Notes under the pieces: generated by a model
Database searches by the model: none
What the model was told of the DNA's origin: nothing
The model's input: only the letters and a program-made list of their open reading frames with translations
Part shown: positions 29,303 to 39,108 of the stretch, piece by piece
Layout: each line of letters starts with the position of its first letter
How positions within the stretch are numbered: the first letter of the stretch is position 1
Program-made: the position numbers and the translations under genes
Assembly (NCBI GenBank): GCA_003058495.1
Contig: QBVC01000025.1
Coordinates: 99,813 to 163,812, forward strand
DNA from: a gamma proteobacterium symbiont of Ctena orbiculata
Lineage (GTDB): Bacteria; Pseudomonadota; Gammaproteobacteria; Chromatiales; Chromatiaceae
DNA: 64,000 nucleotides
Direction of reading: 5' to 3'

Positions 29303-30148
29303 CTAGTCCACCAATCCGGAGACGGATTCGAAGAGCTTCAACAGTTTGCTGCTGCGGGGATCCCCCGGTCGAATCTGCATATTGATATAGGCCGAGACAT
29401 CGAGGGCATCCTGATGGCTGAGGGAACGCTCCTGCCCGAGCGGCATGTTCGCCCAAATGAAGCCGGCGGCCTTTTTGGTATTGGCCATGCCTGCGCCCTT
29501 GTTGTAGGACTCCATGCCCCAGAGCGGGGGGATGCCGGGTATACCCTGGCCGTTGACGCCATGGCAGGCGCCGCACTTGGTGTCATAGATCGCCTTGCCA
29601 TTGGCCGGGTTGGGATCGTAGCCGGTATCGGGGAGGGTCGGCACACCGCGTCCCTCGGGTGTTTCACCGATCATTTCGCCGTGCGAGATATAGGAGATGT
29701 AGGCGGCCACGGCCAAAACTTCCGGTGAATCCTCGGGTGGCATGATGCCGTCGAGGCTGTAGACGAAGCACTCCCGGATGCGCAGGCCGATACCATTGCG
29801 GCGACCATTTTTACTGCGCCACTTCGGATACATGCCGGCAACGTTGAGCGGTATGGCATCGGGTCTCCGTCCGGCACCGAGGTGGCAGTTGGTACAGCGC
29901 AGGCGATTCCCCGAATAGCGAGCTCCGTAGCGTTCGGTTTCGGTGACAATACGGTAGCCGAACACCACATTGCTGTGGTAGTCGTCGAGATAACTCCGTT
30001 TCAGCAGATCTTCCACGGCAATGGGGGTATCTGCGTTCAGGTGCCCGCCGGCGAAAAGCCCAAGCAGGAGAATCATGGGGTGGAGAAGACGGCTTGCCCC
30101 CTGTACCTGACGAATCGGTAGACGTATGAGATCTATTCCGCTATTCAA
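29303..30148 (-). CDS. tsdA: Di-heme cytochrome c, thiosulfate dehydrogenase TsdA family
   Basis: 281 residues from a TTG start at 30148, with a signal peptide ending near LLGLFAGGHLNA; ATG 30076 is an alternative, though it leaves no basic N-region. Two heme sites are CTNCH (C85, C88, H89) and CGACH (C192, C195, H196). TsdA landmarks are HLGAGRRP, GMYPKWRSKNGRRN and FIWANMPLG. A Cys 38 residues after the first heme His (C127, in IRECFVYSLDG) sits where TsdA has its unusual Cys heme ligand. TsdA couples two thiosulfates into tetrathionate (or the reverse) in the periplasm. Naming rests on motifs; related di-heme cytochromes exist. Confidence 0.8.
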   Translation of the reverse strand: MNSGIDLIRLPIRQVQGASRLLHPMILLLGLFAGGHLNADTPIAVEDLLKRSYLDDYHSNVVFGYRIVTETERYGARYSGNRLRCTNCHLGAGRRPDAIPLNVAGMYPKWRSKNGRRNGIGLRIRECFVYSLDGIMPPEDSPEVLAVAAYISYISHGEMIGETPEGRGVPTLPDTGYDPNPANGKAIYDTKCGACHGVNGQGIPGIPPLWGMESYNKGAGMANTKKAAGFIWANMPLGQERSLSHQDALDVSAYINMQIRPGDPRSSKLLKLFESVSGLVD

Positions 30149-30305
30149 TGTTTTACAAACATTCTAAATAATATCTGTGGGGCCAGATAAATTCCGTAGA
30201 TGCAGCGTTACGTCTATTGACCATCCATTCATGTGCGGAGTGAATGTAGCATATATTTTAAGGTTTTTGGATATCGGCGGTCAGGCCACCCTCTTCAACC
30301 GCCAC

Positions 30306-30719
30306 TCACTGTTGACAGGGACCTAGCCGCTTACCCCGGGTTGTCGAGCTCAGCTGCATGCCCTCGATATCGATTGAGATGGTGCCTTCGGCACTATCGC
30401 CGTAATAGGTGATGCTCCCCCAGCTGCGGGTTACCCCCGCCGCCTGGCTGCAGCTTATATTCCAGGAGACCCGGTCACCCTCGGTCTTGAGGTCGATGGT
30501 TTCGCAAGCCCGGCCCAGCTGGCTATCCTTGGGCACGAAGTCGGCCCTGCTGATGCATGTGGTATAGGAGGTCGGGGGCAAGGGCAGCGGCATACCGGGC
30601 ATATCGAGGAGGGCGGTCCACTGCCACAACCCGGGATTCATATTGATATCCGATGCCTTGGCGGCAGCGCTGACGAACGCGGCTAGCAGCAGCGAGACGG
30701 CGATTGTTGTTCGGTACAT
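30306..30719 (-). CDS. DUF3617 family exported protein
   Basis: 137 residues from the ATG at 30719 (MYRTTIAVSLLLAAFVSAAA, a signal peptide), which has a good ribosome site (ggagtgggccct). The open frame continues upstream but without need. The mature part shows the family pattern NPGLWQWTALLDMPGMPLPL, then TTCISRADFVPKD, and four Cys that could form disulfides. DUF3617 proteins are small periplasmic proteins of unknown function. The gene is divergent from the MotA-like gene and separated from tsdA by 157 bp. Confidence 0.8.
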   Translation of the reverse strand: MYRTTIAVSLLLAAFVSAAAKASDINMNPGLWQWTALLDMPGMPLPLPPTSYTTCISRADFVPKDSQLGRACETIDLKTEGDRVSWNISCSQAAGVTRSWGSITYYGDSAEGTISIDIEGMQLSSTTRGKRLGPCQQ

Positions 30720-30868
30720 AGGGCCCACTCCGGTATCAATGGATGCAATGTAGCGCGATTTCCCCATGGATGACGCGATCTGCCGCACAGGGCCATCAAT
30801 CCGTTCCTTGCTGGTTGGCCTGCTAATTGCTGTGGATATTTCAAGGTTTATTCGACAGGAGAACGGCA

Positions 30869-31687
30869 TTGGCTATACATCTTTGGATTGGACTGCTATC
30901 ACTCTCCGTCCTGGTTTCCGTAAGCGTGCAGCTTCTGGCCCCGGGATCCGGGCTGATAGCCATTATTTCCGGTCTTTTCCTGGTTGTGGGCGGCACCCTG
31001 CTTACCGCCATCATGAGCCACTCCCTCAACGCGGTACTGATGCTGGGGGAGCTGATTGCCGATTTTCGCCGCTCACCGGCCGTTGTCGATGACGATGAGG
31101 AGGGCTTCAGACGCTTTCTGCAGGCGGCAAATTATTTCCGCCGCGGCGAAATTCGGCCGGCCGAAGCGGTCGTGCAACAGATTTCAGAGCCGCTGCTGCG
31201 CAGGGGTACCCAGCTGGTGCTGGATGGTTTTCCCCGTGACCAGGTCATTCTCACCCTGCAGCGCCAGATCGCAGAGGACCGGGACCACCTGCGCCGCCCG
31301 GTGGAGATGCTGAGGGCGATGAGCGGTTACGCACCGGCATTCGGCATGCTGGGGACCCTGCTAGGTCTGGTGCAGATGCTGTTCGGGCTGGGTTCCGGGA
31401 ATCTGGCATCGATCGGCGCCGCCATGGGATTCGCGATGCTGACCACGGTATATGGACTGGTCATCGCCAACCTGGCGCTCAAACCGCTCGCCAGCAAGCT
31501 GGAGCAGCGGGGCAGGCAGCTGATCACACGCCGGGTGGCGCATCTGCAAGCGATCATGATGCTGTGCGACCGTCAGCATTCGGAACTGATCCGGGAGATG
31601 ATGGAAGAGGTCAACGCCAGACAGGACATGCGGCAGGCGGCCTACGAACTGCAACTGATTGCAAATCCCGACCAGCGTGTCGCCTGA
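30869..31687 (+). CDS. MotA/TolQ/ExbB-type proton channel subunit, orphan
   Basis: 272 residues if TTG 30869 is the start, chosen because AGGAGA lies 6 nt before it; an earlier TTG at 30827 lacks a ribosome site. Two helices at the N-terminus (about 3-22, 27-50), a cytoplasmic loop rich in charged residues, and two more helices follow. Those two (GYAPAFGMLGTLLGLVQMLF and IGAAMGFAMLTTVYGLVIAN) carry the MotA-type proton-channel signature. It pairs with the MotB-like protein 14 nt downstream. No flagellar or Tol genes are nearby, and the protein lacks the long C-terminal tail of ZorA. It probably forms an ion-driven stator or force-transducing unit of unknown use. Confidence 0.85.
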   Translation: MAIHLWIGLLSLSVLVSVSVQLLAPGSGLIAIISGLFLVVGGTLLTAIMSHSLNAVLMLGELIADFRRSPAVVDDDEEGFRRFLQAANYFRRGEIRPAEAVVQQISEPLLRRGTQLVLDGFPRDQVILTLQRQIAEDRDHLRRPVEMLRAMSGYAPAFGMLGTLLGLVQMLFGLGSGNLASIGAAMGFAMLTTVYGLVIANLALKPLASKLEQRGRQLITRRVAHLQAIMMLCDRQHSELIREMMEEVNARQDMRQAAYELQLIANPDQRVA

Positions 31688-31701
31688 GGCTGTGACTGGC
31701 G

Positions 31702-32451
31702 ATGTGGTCAAGCAACGGAAATAGTCGGATGGTTGAAAAGAGAGCCAAGGCAGGGGTGCTCGACAGTGCTCCCTGGTATGCATGGGAGGTCGAGGATCAC
31801 GATGGCGGATGGCTGTTGACCTATGTGGATGTGTTGAGTGTCATACTGGCCATGCTGGTGGTATTGCTTGGACAGATGGCGGTGCAGCATCTGCAGACAA
31901 CAGAACAAGAGAGCAGGATGGCAGCGACCTACGAAGCGGTTCCCGACGACAGCGAAGTCATCGAAACAGTACAGCCGCAGCCACAGCCGGAAGAGAAACC
32001 CGAACAGAGGGTGAATGCGGAAGCCCGCTTGGCCGCAGCGATAGAAGATCGTTTTCAGGGCGAGGTGAAAGTGGTGCGGCGGGACAAGGGTATATCGCTG
32101 GAGATCGCCGATGTCATACTGTTCGATTCAGGAAAGGCGGAGCTGTTGCCAGAGGCCTTTCCCGTATTGAGCCGGCTCGCGGATACGCTGCAGGAGATAG
32201 GCGAGGCAGATATCGCCGTGGAGGGGCATACCGATGACAGGCCGATCCTGGGCGGCAGGTTTCAGTCGAACTGGGAGCTGGCCGCGGCCCGCGCCAATGC
32301 GGTTACCCGTTTTCTGCTCAATCAGGGTTTTTCCCCGCAGCATCTGCGCTCGGTAAGCTATGCGGATAGCCATCCCGTGGCCGACAATGCAAATCCCGAC
32401 GGGCGCGCGGAGAACCGCCGGGTCAATCTGCGTGTGGAGTTTCTGCAATGA
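31702..32451 (+). CDS. MotB/OmpA-type peptidoglycan-binding stator subunit
   Basis: 249 residues. A cytoplasmic leader precedes one helix with an Asp at position 43 (GWLLTYVDVLSVILAMLVVL), equivalent to the proton-accepting Asp of MotB (TFADxM). A Pro/Glu/Gln-rich linker (about 75-110) leads to an OmpA C-terminal domain (about 125-249: VILFDSGKAELLPEAFPVL, IAVEGHTDD, NWELAAARANAVTRFL, NRRVNLRVEFL). It anchors to peptidoglycan and with the MotA-like protein forms a proton channel. ATG 31702 is used; ATG 31729 is possible. What the pair energises is unknown. Confidence 0.87.
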   Translation: MWSSNGNSRMVEKRAKAGVLDSAPWYAWEVEDHDGGWLLTYVDVLSVILAMLVVLLGQMAVQHLQTTEQESRMAATYEAVPDDSEVIETVQPQPQPEEKPEQRVNAEARLAAAIEDRFQGEVKVVRRDKGISLEIADVILFDSGKAELLPEAFPVLSRLADTLQEIGEADIAVEGHTDDRPILGGRFQSNWELAAARANAVTRFLLNQGFSPQHLRSVSYADSHPVADNANPDGRAENRRVNLRVEFLQ

Positions 32452-32687
32452 CCCGATCCCCGGCTTAAGCAGGATGGCCGGTTCAGCCGTCAAGAGGCAT
32501 CCAGAGGTTCCCGGTAGCTGTCCTTAAATTCCTAAACGCACGGATCGATGTGACAGAGTCCCCACTCTTGTCAGCCCTACAATTCCCATTCCTTAAAAAT
32601 TGATCGATATCAAGTCACTCCTGCCCATCTGGTTCGATTCTTTTCAGAGTTGTCCGATGCAAGCCTGCTCATTGTCGTGGAGGAAGT

Positions 32688-33839
32688 ATGGAAATTCGTA
32701 GTGCCGGTTTTGCCCTGTTGATAGCAGCTCTGACTGTCTCCTGTGGCGGCGGTGGTGGCGGTGGTGATGACAGCAGTGGCACCAACAGCTCGATAACCAT
32801 GGCCGAACTTGGAAGGAAGCTGTTTTTCGACACCAATCTCTCCAGCGGCAGCAACCAGGCCTGCGCCAGCTGTCACGATCCAGACAACGGCTTTGCCGAT
32901 CCCCGGGTCAGCGTCACCGCACCGGTCTCGGAGGGATCCGTGGGTGGCGTCTTTGGCGACCGCAATGCGCCGACCGCTGCCTACGCCTCTTTTGCCCCCT
33001 CCTTTGGTTTGGTCGGGGATGCCGACCAGACACCGGAGACGGACTCAAAATATCAGGGAGGCCAGTTTCTCGACGGACGCGCCGTCGATTTGATTGAGCA
33101 GGCCAAGGGGCCCTTTATCAATCCCCTTGAAATGAACAATGCATCCGAGGCGGAAGTCGTGACAAAGGTGCAGAATGCAGACTATGCAGCAGACTTCATC
33201 GCCGTATTCGGTGCCGATGCGTTTAACGATACAACCATCGCATACCACAATATCGCCACCGCGATCGCGGCCTTCGAGGCCTCGTCGGAGGTCAATCAGT
33301 TCAGTTCGAAGTTTGATGCCTACCTGATGGGAAGCTACGCATTGAGCGCCTCGGAACAGCGCGGCTTCGACCTTTTCATGGACGCCGAGGTAACGAAATG
33401 CGCAAACTGCCATACGGTCGGTGAAACACCCGAAACCTCTCTCTTCAGCAACTTTCGCTACTACAATATCGGGACGCCGATAAACCTTAACAATCCCGCC
33501 TATCTGGCGGACAATTCATTTGTTGACGAGGGGCTCGGTGCAAGCAGCGCGATCGCGGAATCGGACAGAAACGGCGAGCGGGGCAAGTTCAAGGTGCCTA
33601 CCCTGCGCAACGTGGAGTTGACAGCGCCCTATATGCACAACGGGGTCTATGCCACCCTGGAGGAGACTGTGCTGCATTACGATATCCAGGTCGCCAATCT
33701 TTTCATCACCCCGGAGGTGAACGAGGCGAATATCGCGGCTGAAATGAATGCCGGCACCTTTGTCGGTTTGGGATTGTCCGATCAGGATCGGGCCGATCTC
33801 GTCAATTTCATGAAGACCCTGACCGACGGTTATTTCTAG
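32688..33839 (+). CDS. Di-heme cytochrome c peroxidase family lipoprotein
   Basis: 383 residues. The lipoprotein signal has its lipobox Cys at residue 19 (LIAALTVSCGGG), followed by a Gly-rich linker. Heme sites are CASCH (C59-H63) and CANCH (C238-H242), in the order and spacing of the CcpA/MauG family. Other family pieces are LGRKLFFDTNLS, FLDGRAVDLIEQAKGP, the closing KFKVPTLRNVELTAPYMHNG and LNEFLxxL-like LVNFMKTL. It reduces hydrogen peroxide with electrons from periplasmic carriers, or modifies another protein. The ATG follows a GGAGGAAGT ribosome site. Confidence 0.92.
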   Translation: MEIRSAGFALLIAALTVSCGGGGGGGDDSSGTNSSITMAELGRKLFFDTNLSSGSNQACASCHDPDNGFADPRVSVTAPVSEGSVGGVFGDRNAPTAAYASFAPSFGLVGDADQTPETDSKYQGGQFLDGRAVDLIEQAKGPFINPLEMNNASEAEVVTKVQNADYAADFIAVFGADAFNDTTIAYHNIATAIAAFEASSEVNQFSSKFDAYLMGSYALSASEQRGFDLFMDAEVTKCANCHTVGETPETSLFSNFRYYNIGTPINLNNPAYLADNSFVDEGLGASSAIAESDRNGERGKFKVPTLRNVELTAPYMHNGVYATLEETVLHYDIQVANLFITPEVNEANIAAEMNAGTFVGLGLSDQDRADLVNFMKTLTDGYF

Positions 33840-33922
33840 GGATCCCCGCTCGCGTCCGGTTTCCCCTGGCAGCCCTGTGGAGGTTGCAGGATGGAGCTTG
33901 TAATGCGCTTGTTACGAGCTGA

Positions 33923-34189
33923 TCAGCGGCGTTTTCTGCTCTTTCCCTTTCGCGGTCTCTCCTGACCGACACGGATTGCACTGCCGTTAAGCTCCCTGCC
34001 GTCGAGTGCGGCAATCGCGGCCCGGGCCTCGTGACCCTCCATATCGAGGGTGGCGAAACCTCTGCAGTCGCCACTGAAGAGATCCTTGGCGAGCTTTATC
34101 GAGCGTACCACGCCGAATTCCGCGAAGAGTGCTGTCAGGCTCTCCTCAGTGGTCGTTTTGGGCAGACCGCGAACCGATAGGGTAATCAT
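33923..34189 (-). CDS. RNA recognition motif (RRM) protein
   Basis: 88 residues. A single RRM fold: RNP2-like ITLSVRGLP, ESLTALFAEFGVVRSIKLAKD, RNP1-like CRGFATLDMEGHEARAAIAAL, then a basic tail (RPRKGKSRKRR). Bacterial single-RRM proteins bind RNA and are often cold-induced. It lies in a minus-strand run with a Csp and two DEAD-box helicases. Confidence 0.92.
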   Translation of the reverse strand: MITLSVRGLPKTTTEESLTALFAEFGVVRSIKLAKDLFSGDCRGFATLDMEGHEARAAIAALDGRELNGSAIRVGQERPRKGKSRKRR

Positions 34190-34310
34190 GGAGCTGTTCC
34201 TGAGTGGGAGTGGAGATAGGTCAATCCGTGCATCCCTGTACGGATGTTCGCGCCCATTGGGTCGTCAAAGCCGAGAGGGCGGATAGCAGCAACGGGAGGA
34301 GGGGATAGGG

Positions 34311-34520
34311 CTACAGGGGAACCACGTTATCGGCCTGCGGACCTTTCTTGCCCTCGACCTCGGTAAATTCCACCTTTTGACCGTCCTTGAGAGAGCGGTG
34401 CCCTTCGCCGACAATGGCGCGAAAATGGACAAAAAGATCCTTGCCGTTTTCACGTTCGATAAATCCATACCCTTTAGCGCTATCGAACCACTTTACGGTT
34501 CCTGTCTGTCTTTCGGTCAT
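34311..34520 (-). CDS. Cold-shock domain protein (CspA family)
   Basis: 69 residues covering one complete cold-shock domain. RNP1 is KGYGFIE and RNP2 is [17 protein letters not shown] and the [18 protein letters not shown] loop are typical. It is a nucleic-acid chaperone that melts structured mRNA. The gene is followed by the RRM gene and preceded by rhlE on the same strand, with a 196-bp upstream region that could hold a long 5' leader as in other csp genes. Whether it is cold-induced cannot be read from sequence. Confidence 0.95.
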   Translation of the reverse strand: MTERQTGTVKWFDSAKGYGFIERENGKDLFVHFRAIVGEGHRSLKDGQKVEFTEVEGKKGPQADNVVPL

Positions 34521-34716
34521 CAGTCAAATACCTCAATTGTTTTTTCTTAACGTCGGCCTCATTGGATGGACCTTATCCACGGTTCTTAGCAGTCAGCTTA
34601 GGCTGTTCGATTCGGTGACATCGGTACTGAGGCAGCGAATATGAGGTGCTATTGGCAGAACACGAATCGTAGATCATACCACATTACTTCTCCAGCTGGC
34701 GAAATGCAACCGCCGG

Positions 34717-36141
34717 TCAACCCCCAAGCAGGGCAGCGATCTCCTTGTCCCGCTTCGTCCTCGAACGCCGCTGCGGTGAGCGGGATTTCTCTTCACTGTG
34801 CTGGCGTTGGATATGTTTGTGTGGGCGCTTGATTGCGGTCTGTTTCTCACCCGTATCCCCGCGGCTGGATTTTGAACCGCCGTTGTCGGATCTCCGCCTG
34901 CCTGTCTCGGCGCGGTTTTTCGCAGCGCCCTTTTTGCTCTCGAGTTGAGTGCCTCGGCTACTGTTTTTTCCCACCTGATTGGGTTCCGCCTGACTGGACG
35001 GATCGGCTTCGTAGCCCTTGATGACCACGCGGGGAATCTTTGTCTTAGTTAATCGCTCAATATCGTTTAATAGTCTGTATTCATCCGCAGAGACGAGGGA
35101 GATGGCTTCGCCTTCATTTCCCGCCCTGCCGGTGCGCCCGATGCGGTGAACATAGTCCTCTGCGATATTCGGTAAATCGTAGTTCACGACGTGAGGGAGC
35201 TGGTCGATATCCAGACCGCGGGCAGCGATGTCAGTGGCCACCAGAACGCGGATATCGCCGCTTTTGAATCCCGCCAGTGCGCGCGTGCGCGCCCCCTGGC
35301 TCTTGTTGCCATGAATCGCCGAAGCACTCAGGCCGTCGCGCTCCAACTGTTTGGCGAGGCGGTTTGCACCGTGTTTGGTGCGGGTGAAGACCAGCACCTG
35401 ACGCCAGTTACGCGATCCGATCATGTGACTCAGCATTTCCCGCTTACGGCCCTTGTCCACCGGATGTATGGTCTGTTTTATGCGCTCCGCGGTGGTATTT
35501 CTACGGGCTACTTCGATCAGTTCAGGCTGGTCCAGGAGCCGGTTGGCGAGTTTCCTGATCTCATCGGAGAAGGTGGCGGAGAAGAGGAGATTTTGGCGTG
35601 AGCTGTTGCTCGGCAACAAGGCCAGAATTTTGCGGATGTCGTGGATAAAGCCCATGTCCAGCATGCGGTCGGCCTCATCGAGCACCAGAATCTCTATCTG
35701 CGACAGGTCCACCGTCTTCTGCCCCACATGGTCAAGCAGTCTGCCGGGAGTGGCTACCAGCATGTCGACACCGCGGCGCAGTTTTTCGATTTGCGGATTG
35801 ATCTTGACACCGCCGAAAATCACCGCCGCGCGCAGTCCCGTGTGGCGACCGTAGTTCTCCATGCTATCCCCGACCTGTGCCGCCAGTTCGCGGGTCGGAG
35901 TCAGCACCAGGGCCCGTACCGGGCGTTGACCCTTGGGCAGGGGATTGATTGCCAGTTGCTGCAGCAAGGGCAGGGTAAAACCGGCGGTTTTTCCCGTGCC
36001 GGTCTGAGCGGCGGCCATAATGTCCTTGCCGGTGAGTATGGCCGGTATCGCCTTGCGCTGAATGGGGGTGGGTTCAGTATAGCCCTGTTCGCGAATCGCG
36101 CGCAGGAGTTCGGCCGTAAGGCCGAGGTTTTCAAATGACAT
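34717..36141 (-). CDS. rhlE: DEAD-box RNA helicase RhlE
   Basis: 474 residues. Q motif ([21 protein letters not shown]), motif [12 protein letters not shown], Ia [60 protein letters not shown] and [12 protein letters not shown] are all present. A C-terminal basic, Ser-rich tail of about 95 residues ([15 protein letters not shown]) is typical of RhlE. It remodels ribosomal precursor or structured mRNA. ATG 36141. It is the second of two DEAD-box genes in tandem on the minus strand. Confidence 0.94.
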   Translation of the reverse strand: MSFENLGLTAELLRAIREQGYTEPTPIQRKAIPAILTGKDIMAAAQTGTGKTAGFTLPLLQQLAINPLPKGQRPVRALVLTPTRELAAQVGDSMENYGRHTGLRAAVIFGGVKINPQIEKLRRGVDMLVATPGRLLDHVGQKTVDLSQIEILVLDEADRMLDMGFIHDIRKILALLPSNSSRQNLLFSATFSDEIRKLANRLLDQPELIEVARRNTTAERIKQTIHPVDKGRKREMLSHMIGSRNWRQVLVFTRTKHGANRLAKQLERDGLSASAIHGNKSQGARTRALAGFKSGDIRVLVATDIAARGLDIDQLPHVVNYDLPNIAEDYVHRIGRTGRAGNEGEAISLVSADEYRLLNDIERLTKTKIPRVVIKGYEADPSSQAEPNQVGKNSSRGTQLESKKGAAKNRAETGRRRSDNGGSKSSRGDTGEKQTAIKRPHKHIQRQHSEEKSRSPQRRSRTKRDKEIAALLGG

Positions 36142-36364
36142 GTATAGGCTCCATGAGCAGTTGCGCCATCGCTGCTGCAGCCAGGCTGAGGCAGGAGCCG
36201 GTTCAGGCTTTAAAAAAGGATGTTATCAAGCGGGAAGCACTTTCCCGGAGGAGGGAGGAGTGAACGGCTCAAGATGTTCCGACGACCCGAAGATCGTATT
36301 GGGTGCAAACCGACCAAGCACCCATTCCGCGACACTATAGCAGAATCCACCCGGTCAGTCAGAT

Positions 36365-38068
36365 TTACTTTGATTTTTTACCCTTGCGGGGTGGCTTACT
36401 CGCCTTGCCCGGTTGCCGCACTCTTTTGATTTTCATCCGCTGACCGCATATCCAGGCCTTTTTCAGGTCCTGGTAGATCTCCTGCGGCATGCCGACGGGC
36501 AGGTCTACCAGGGTGTAATCATCCTGGATGTCGATGGCGCCGATATATTGGGCATCGAGGCCTGCTTCGTTGGCGATGGCGCCGACGATATTGCCGGGTT
36601 TGACCTGATGCCGATGACCCGCTTCGATGCGAAATCGCTCCATACCCTGTACCGGGTGGGACTGGGAACGACGCGGATGCCTCTCATTCTTATCCTTCCG
36701 TTTTTTTGCTTTTTTATCGCGGGGGACGGATTTCTCACCTTCCGGTGCCAGCAACAGGGGACGATCCCCCATTGAGAGCTTGGCCAGCGCCGCGGCTATC
36801 TCCAGTGCGGGTACATCATGCTCCTGCTGGTACTGTTCAAGCAGACCCTGTATAAACGCCAGTTCGCCCTCGGCGATGGTATCGCTGATGCGCTGTTTGA
36901 AATCGGCGATCCGCTTGTTGTTCACCATTTCATGGGTGGGCAGCTCAAGGGATTCGATCTTATGCCTGGTTGCCTTTTCGATGGCGCCCAGCATGCGGCG
37001 TTCCCGGGGGGCGACAAACAGGATCGCATCCCCCCTGCGTCCGGCACGGCCGGTGCGGCCGATACGGTGGATGTAGGCCTCGGTGTCATAGGGGATGTCG
37101 AAATTGATGACGTGGCTGATCCGCTCCACATCCAACCCGCGGGCGGCAACGTCGGTGGCGACCAGGATATCGAGGGAGCCGCGCTTCAGGCGTTCGACCA
37201 TCTGTTCCCGCTGTTTCTGCACCATGTCGCCATTCAGGGCGGCGGCGGAATAGCCCCTTGCCTCCAGGCGCTCCGCCAGTTCTCCGGTGGCCGTCTTGGT
37301 GCGTACGAAGATTAGAATGGCATCGAAGGGCTCGACCTCGAGAATCCGGGTCAGTGCGTCCAGTTTGTGCAGGCCGTTGACCAGCCAATAGCGTTGACGA
37401 ATGGTATCCGCCGTTGCGGTTCGCGATTTGACCGCAATCTCACGGGGTTTGTTGAGATGGCGCCGGGCAATCCGCTGGATCTCTTTTGGCATGGTGGCCG
37501 AAAAGAGCGCCGTCTGATGCTCCTCAGGGGTCTGCTCCAGGATCCACTCCACGTCATCGATGAAACCCATGCGCAGCATCTCGTCCGCTTCATCCAGGAC
37601 CAGTGCCTGAATCGAGTCGAGCCTGAGCGTCCCCCTGCGCATATGATCCATCACACGCCCCGGCGTACCGACAACCACATGCACCCCCCGTTTCAACTGC
37701 CTTATCTGGCCCGAATAGTCCTGGCCGCCGTAGACCGGCAGTACGTGAAAGCCCTTGATGTGGGTCGCATACCGTTGAAAGGCCTCGGCAACCTGGATCG
37801 CCAACTCCCTGGTCGGGGTAAGGACCAGGACCTGAGGATGATGCTGTCTGGTGTCCAGCCTGGACAGCAGGGGCAGTGCGAACGCGGCGGTTTTACCGGT
37901 GCCGGTGGGCGCATGCCCCAACAGATCCCGTCCCTGAAGCAGATAGGGTATGGTCTGGGCCTGGATTGGCGAAGGCGTTTCATAGCCAACCTCGTCGAGG
38001 GCCTTCAATAAATGTCTTGGCAGTTGCAGATCGAGGAAGCTGGGGTGGCTGGATTCGGCGCTGGGCAT
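36365..38068 (-). CDS. deaD: DEAD-box RNA helicase, DeaD/CsdA-DbpA type
   Basis: 567 residues from the ATG at 38068, which has AGGAA five bases upstream; a TTG at 38095 would add nine residues. Helicase motifs are Q ([20 protein letters not shown]), [45 protein letters not shown] and [12 protein letters not shown]. After about residue 385 comes a helical region. A basic linker and a DbpA-type RNA-binding domain (about 480-550, [20 protein letters not shown]) follow, with a Lys/Arg tail. Such helicases help large-subunit assembly and growth in the cold. The exact symbol (deaD or another) is by architecture. Confidence 0.88.
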   Translation of the reverse strand: MPSAESSHPSFLDLQLPRHLLKALDEVGYETPSPIQAQTIPYLLQGRDLLGHAPTGTGKTAAFALPLLSRLDTRQHHPQVLVLTPTRELAIQVAEAFQRYATHIKGFHVLPVYGGQDYSGQIRQLKRGVHVVVGTPGRVMDHMRRGTLRLDSIQALVLDEADEMLRMGFIDDVEWILEQTPEEHQTALFSATMPKEIQRIARRHLNKPREIAVKSRTATADTIRQRYWLVNGLHKLDALTRILEVEPFDAILIFVRTKTATGELAERLEARGYSAAALNGDMVQKQREQMVERLKRGSLDILVATDVAARGLDVERISHVINFDIPYDTEAYIHRIGRTGRAGRRGDAILFVAPRERRMLGAIEKATRHKIESLELPTHEMVNNKRIADFKQRISDTIAEGELAFIQGLLEQYQQEHDVPALEIAAALAKLSMGDRPLLLAPEGEKSVPRDKKAKKRKDKNERHPRRSQSHPVQGMERFRIEAGHRHQVKPGNIVGAIANEAGLDAQYIGAIDIQDDYTLVDLPVGMPQEIYQDLKKAWICGQRMKIKRVRQPGKASKPPRKGKKSK

Positions 38069-38190
38069 TTGGGTTCCTGGTGAGGGCGAAGGCAAAGAGG
38101 GCCATGGGCAAGACCGGGCGGAGCAGTATAATGTTTCGCCGAGTGATTACAATAGTCTATGCCAAGATGCTGGGCCAAACGCGAGAAATA

Positions 38191-38640
38191 ATGAGAGTCG
38201 AAAAGATCTGGGTCGATGCCGATGCCTGTCCGAAGGTGATCAAGGAGATACTCTACCGGGCCGCGGAGAGGGTCGGGATTGAGCTGATACTGGTCGCCAA
38301 CCAGCCGTTGCAGGTGCCGGGTTCGCGGTATATTCGAACGGTCCAGGTGGCCGCCGGCTTCGATATCGCCGACAACTATATCGTGCAGCAGCTGCGGCCG
38401 GGGGAACTGGTGATAACCGCCGATATTCCATTGGCTGCCGAGGTGATCCCAAAGGGGGGTCTGGCCTTGAACCCGCGCGGCGACCTCTATTCAGAGGAGA
38501 ATATCCGTGAGCGCCTGAACATGCGTGATTTTATGGATAGCTTGCGGGGCAGTGGAATACAGACCGGTGGCCCGGCAGCTTTGAGTCAGGCTGACAGGCA
38601 GGCGTTCGCCAATCAGCTCGACCGGTTGCTTGCCCGCTGA
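38191..38640 (+). CDS. YaiI/YqxD family protein (DUF188)
   Basis: 149 residues from the ATG at 38191. The frame stays open another 315 bases upstream, but that part overlaps the helicase gene in antisense and is not family-like. The conserved start [20 protein letters not shown], then [31 protein letters not shown] (metal-type acidic positions) and [12 protein letters not shown] define the YaiI/YqxD family, a PIN/NYN-like fold of unknown activity. It is divergent from the helicase gene. Confidence 0.93.
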   Translation: MRVEKIWVDADACPKVIKEILYRAAERVGIELILVANQPLQVPGSRYIRTVQVAAGFDIADNYIVQQLRPGELVITADIPLAAEVIPKGGLALNPRGDLYSEENIRERLNMRDFMDSLRGSGIQTGGPAALSQADRQAFANQLDRLLAR

Positions 38641-38708
38641 CCGGGTATGGCCGCCTCTGATGCAGGCCGTTACTTTGGTGGCTGGCCCGGTGAATTCAAC
38701 TCACGCTG

Positions 38709-38924
38709 CTACTTAAGCCCAATCTTTTCGCCGCTGGAGCGGGTATCGAGGCTGAGCGCAGAGTAGAGCGGGCAGGTGGCGAATATTCCGGTCAGCAGCA
38801 GAATGAGTCCGATCCAACCCACCGGGCTTTGCAGGCCGTAGAAGATATTGCCGACCAGCAGCACGCCGAGAACGATGCGCACGATGCGGTCGATCTTGCC
38901 GACATTCTTTTTCAGTAAATCCAT
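38709..38924 (-). CDS. DUF2892 small membrane protein
   Basis: 71 residues. MDLLKKNVGKIDRIVRIVLG then two helices (VLLVGNIFYGL, WIGLILLLTGIFATCPLY) and a short soluble end is the DUF2892 (YgaP C-terminal-like) pattern, including the TGxxxxCPLY motif. YgaP couples rhodanese activity to this membrane anchor, but no rhodanese domain is here. The function is unknown. It is divergent from the AlkD-type gene with a 184-bp upstream region. Confidence 0.85.
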   Translation of the reverse strand: MDLLKKNVGKIDRIVRIVLGVLLVGNIFYGLQSPVGWIGLILLLTGIFATCPLYSALSLDTRSSGEKIGLK

Positions 38925-39108
38925 ATGCCTACCTCCAGGTTGCGACTGCAGGGGAGCCTACCATAAACTGGATCTGGTTAACCGTTGCTCTTTCGCCGAT
39001 TCACAAATGTTTTCAGAGGTGATTGGAGGCCGGGATCTACCGCCCTGTGGCAGGGTCTGCCACCGGGTCGGCGTCTGCGCGGGATCGATTCGATTCATGG
39101 GGAATGTG

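Noticed and set aside
30869..32451. Zorya-type defence system (ZorA/ZorB)
   Set aside because: The MotA-like protein has no long C-terminal tail and no ZorC/D/E genes follow, so only the stator pair is supported.
37876..38190. N-terminal extension of the YaiI-type gene
   Set aside because: It lies antisense over the helicase start and is unlike the family, whose conserved start matches the ATG at 38191.
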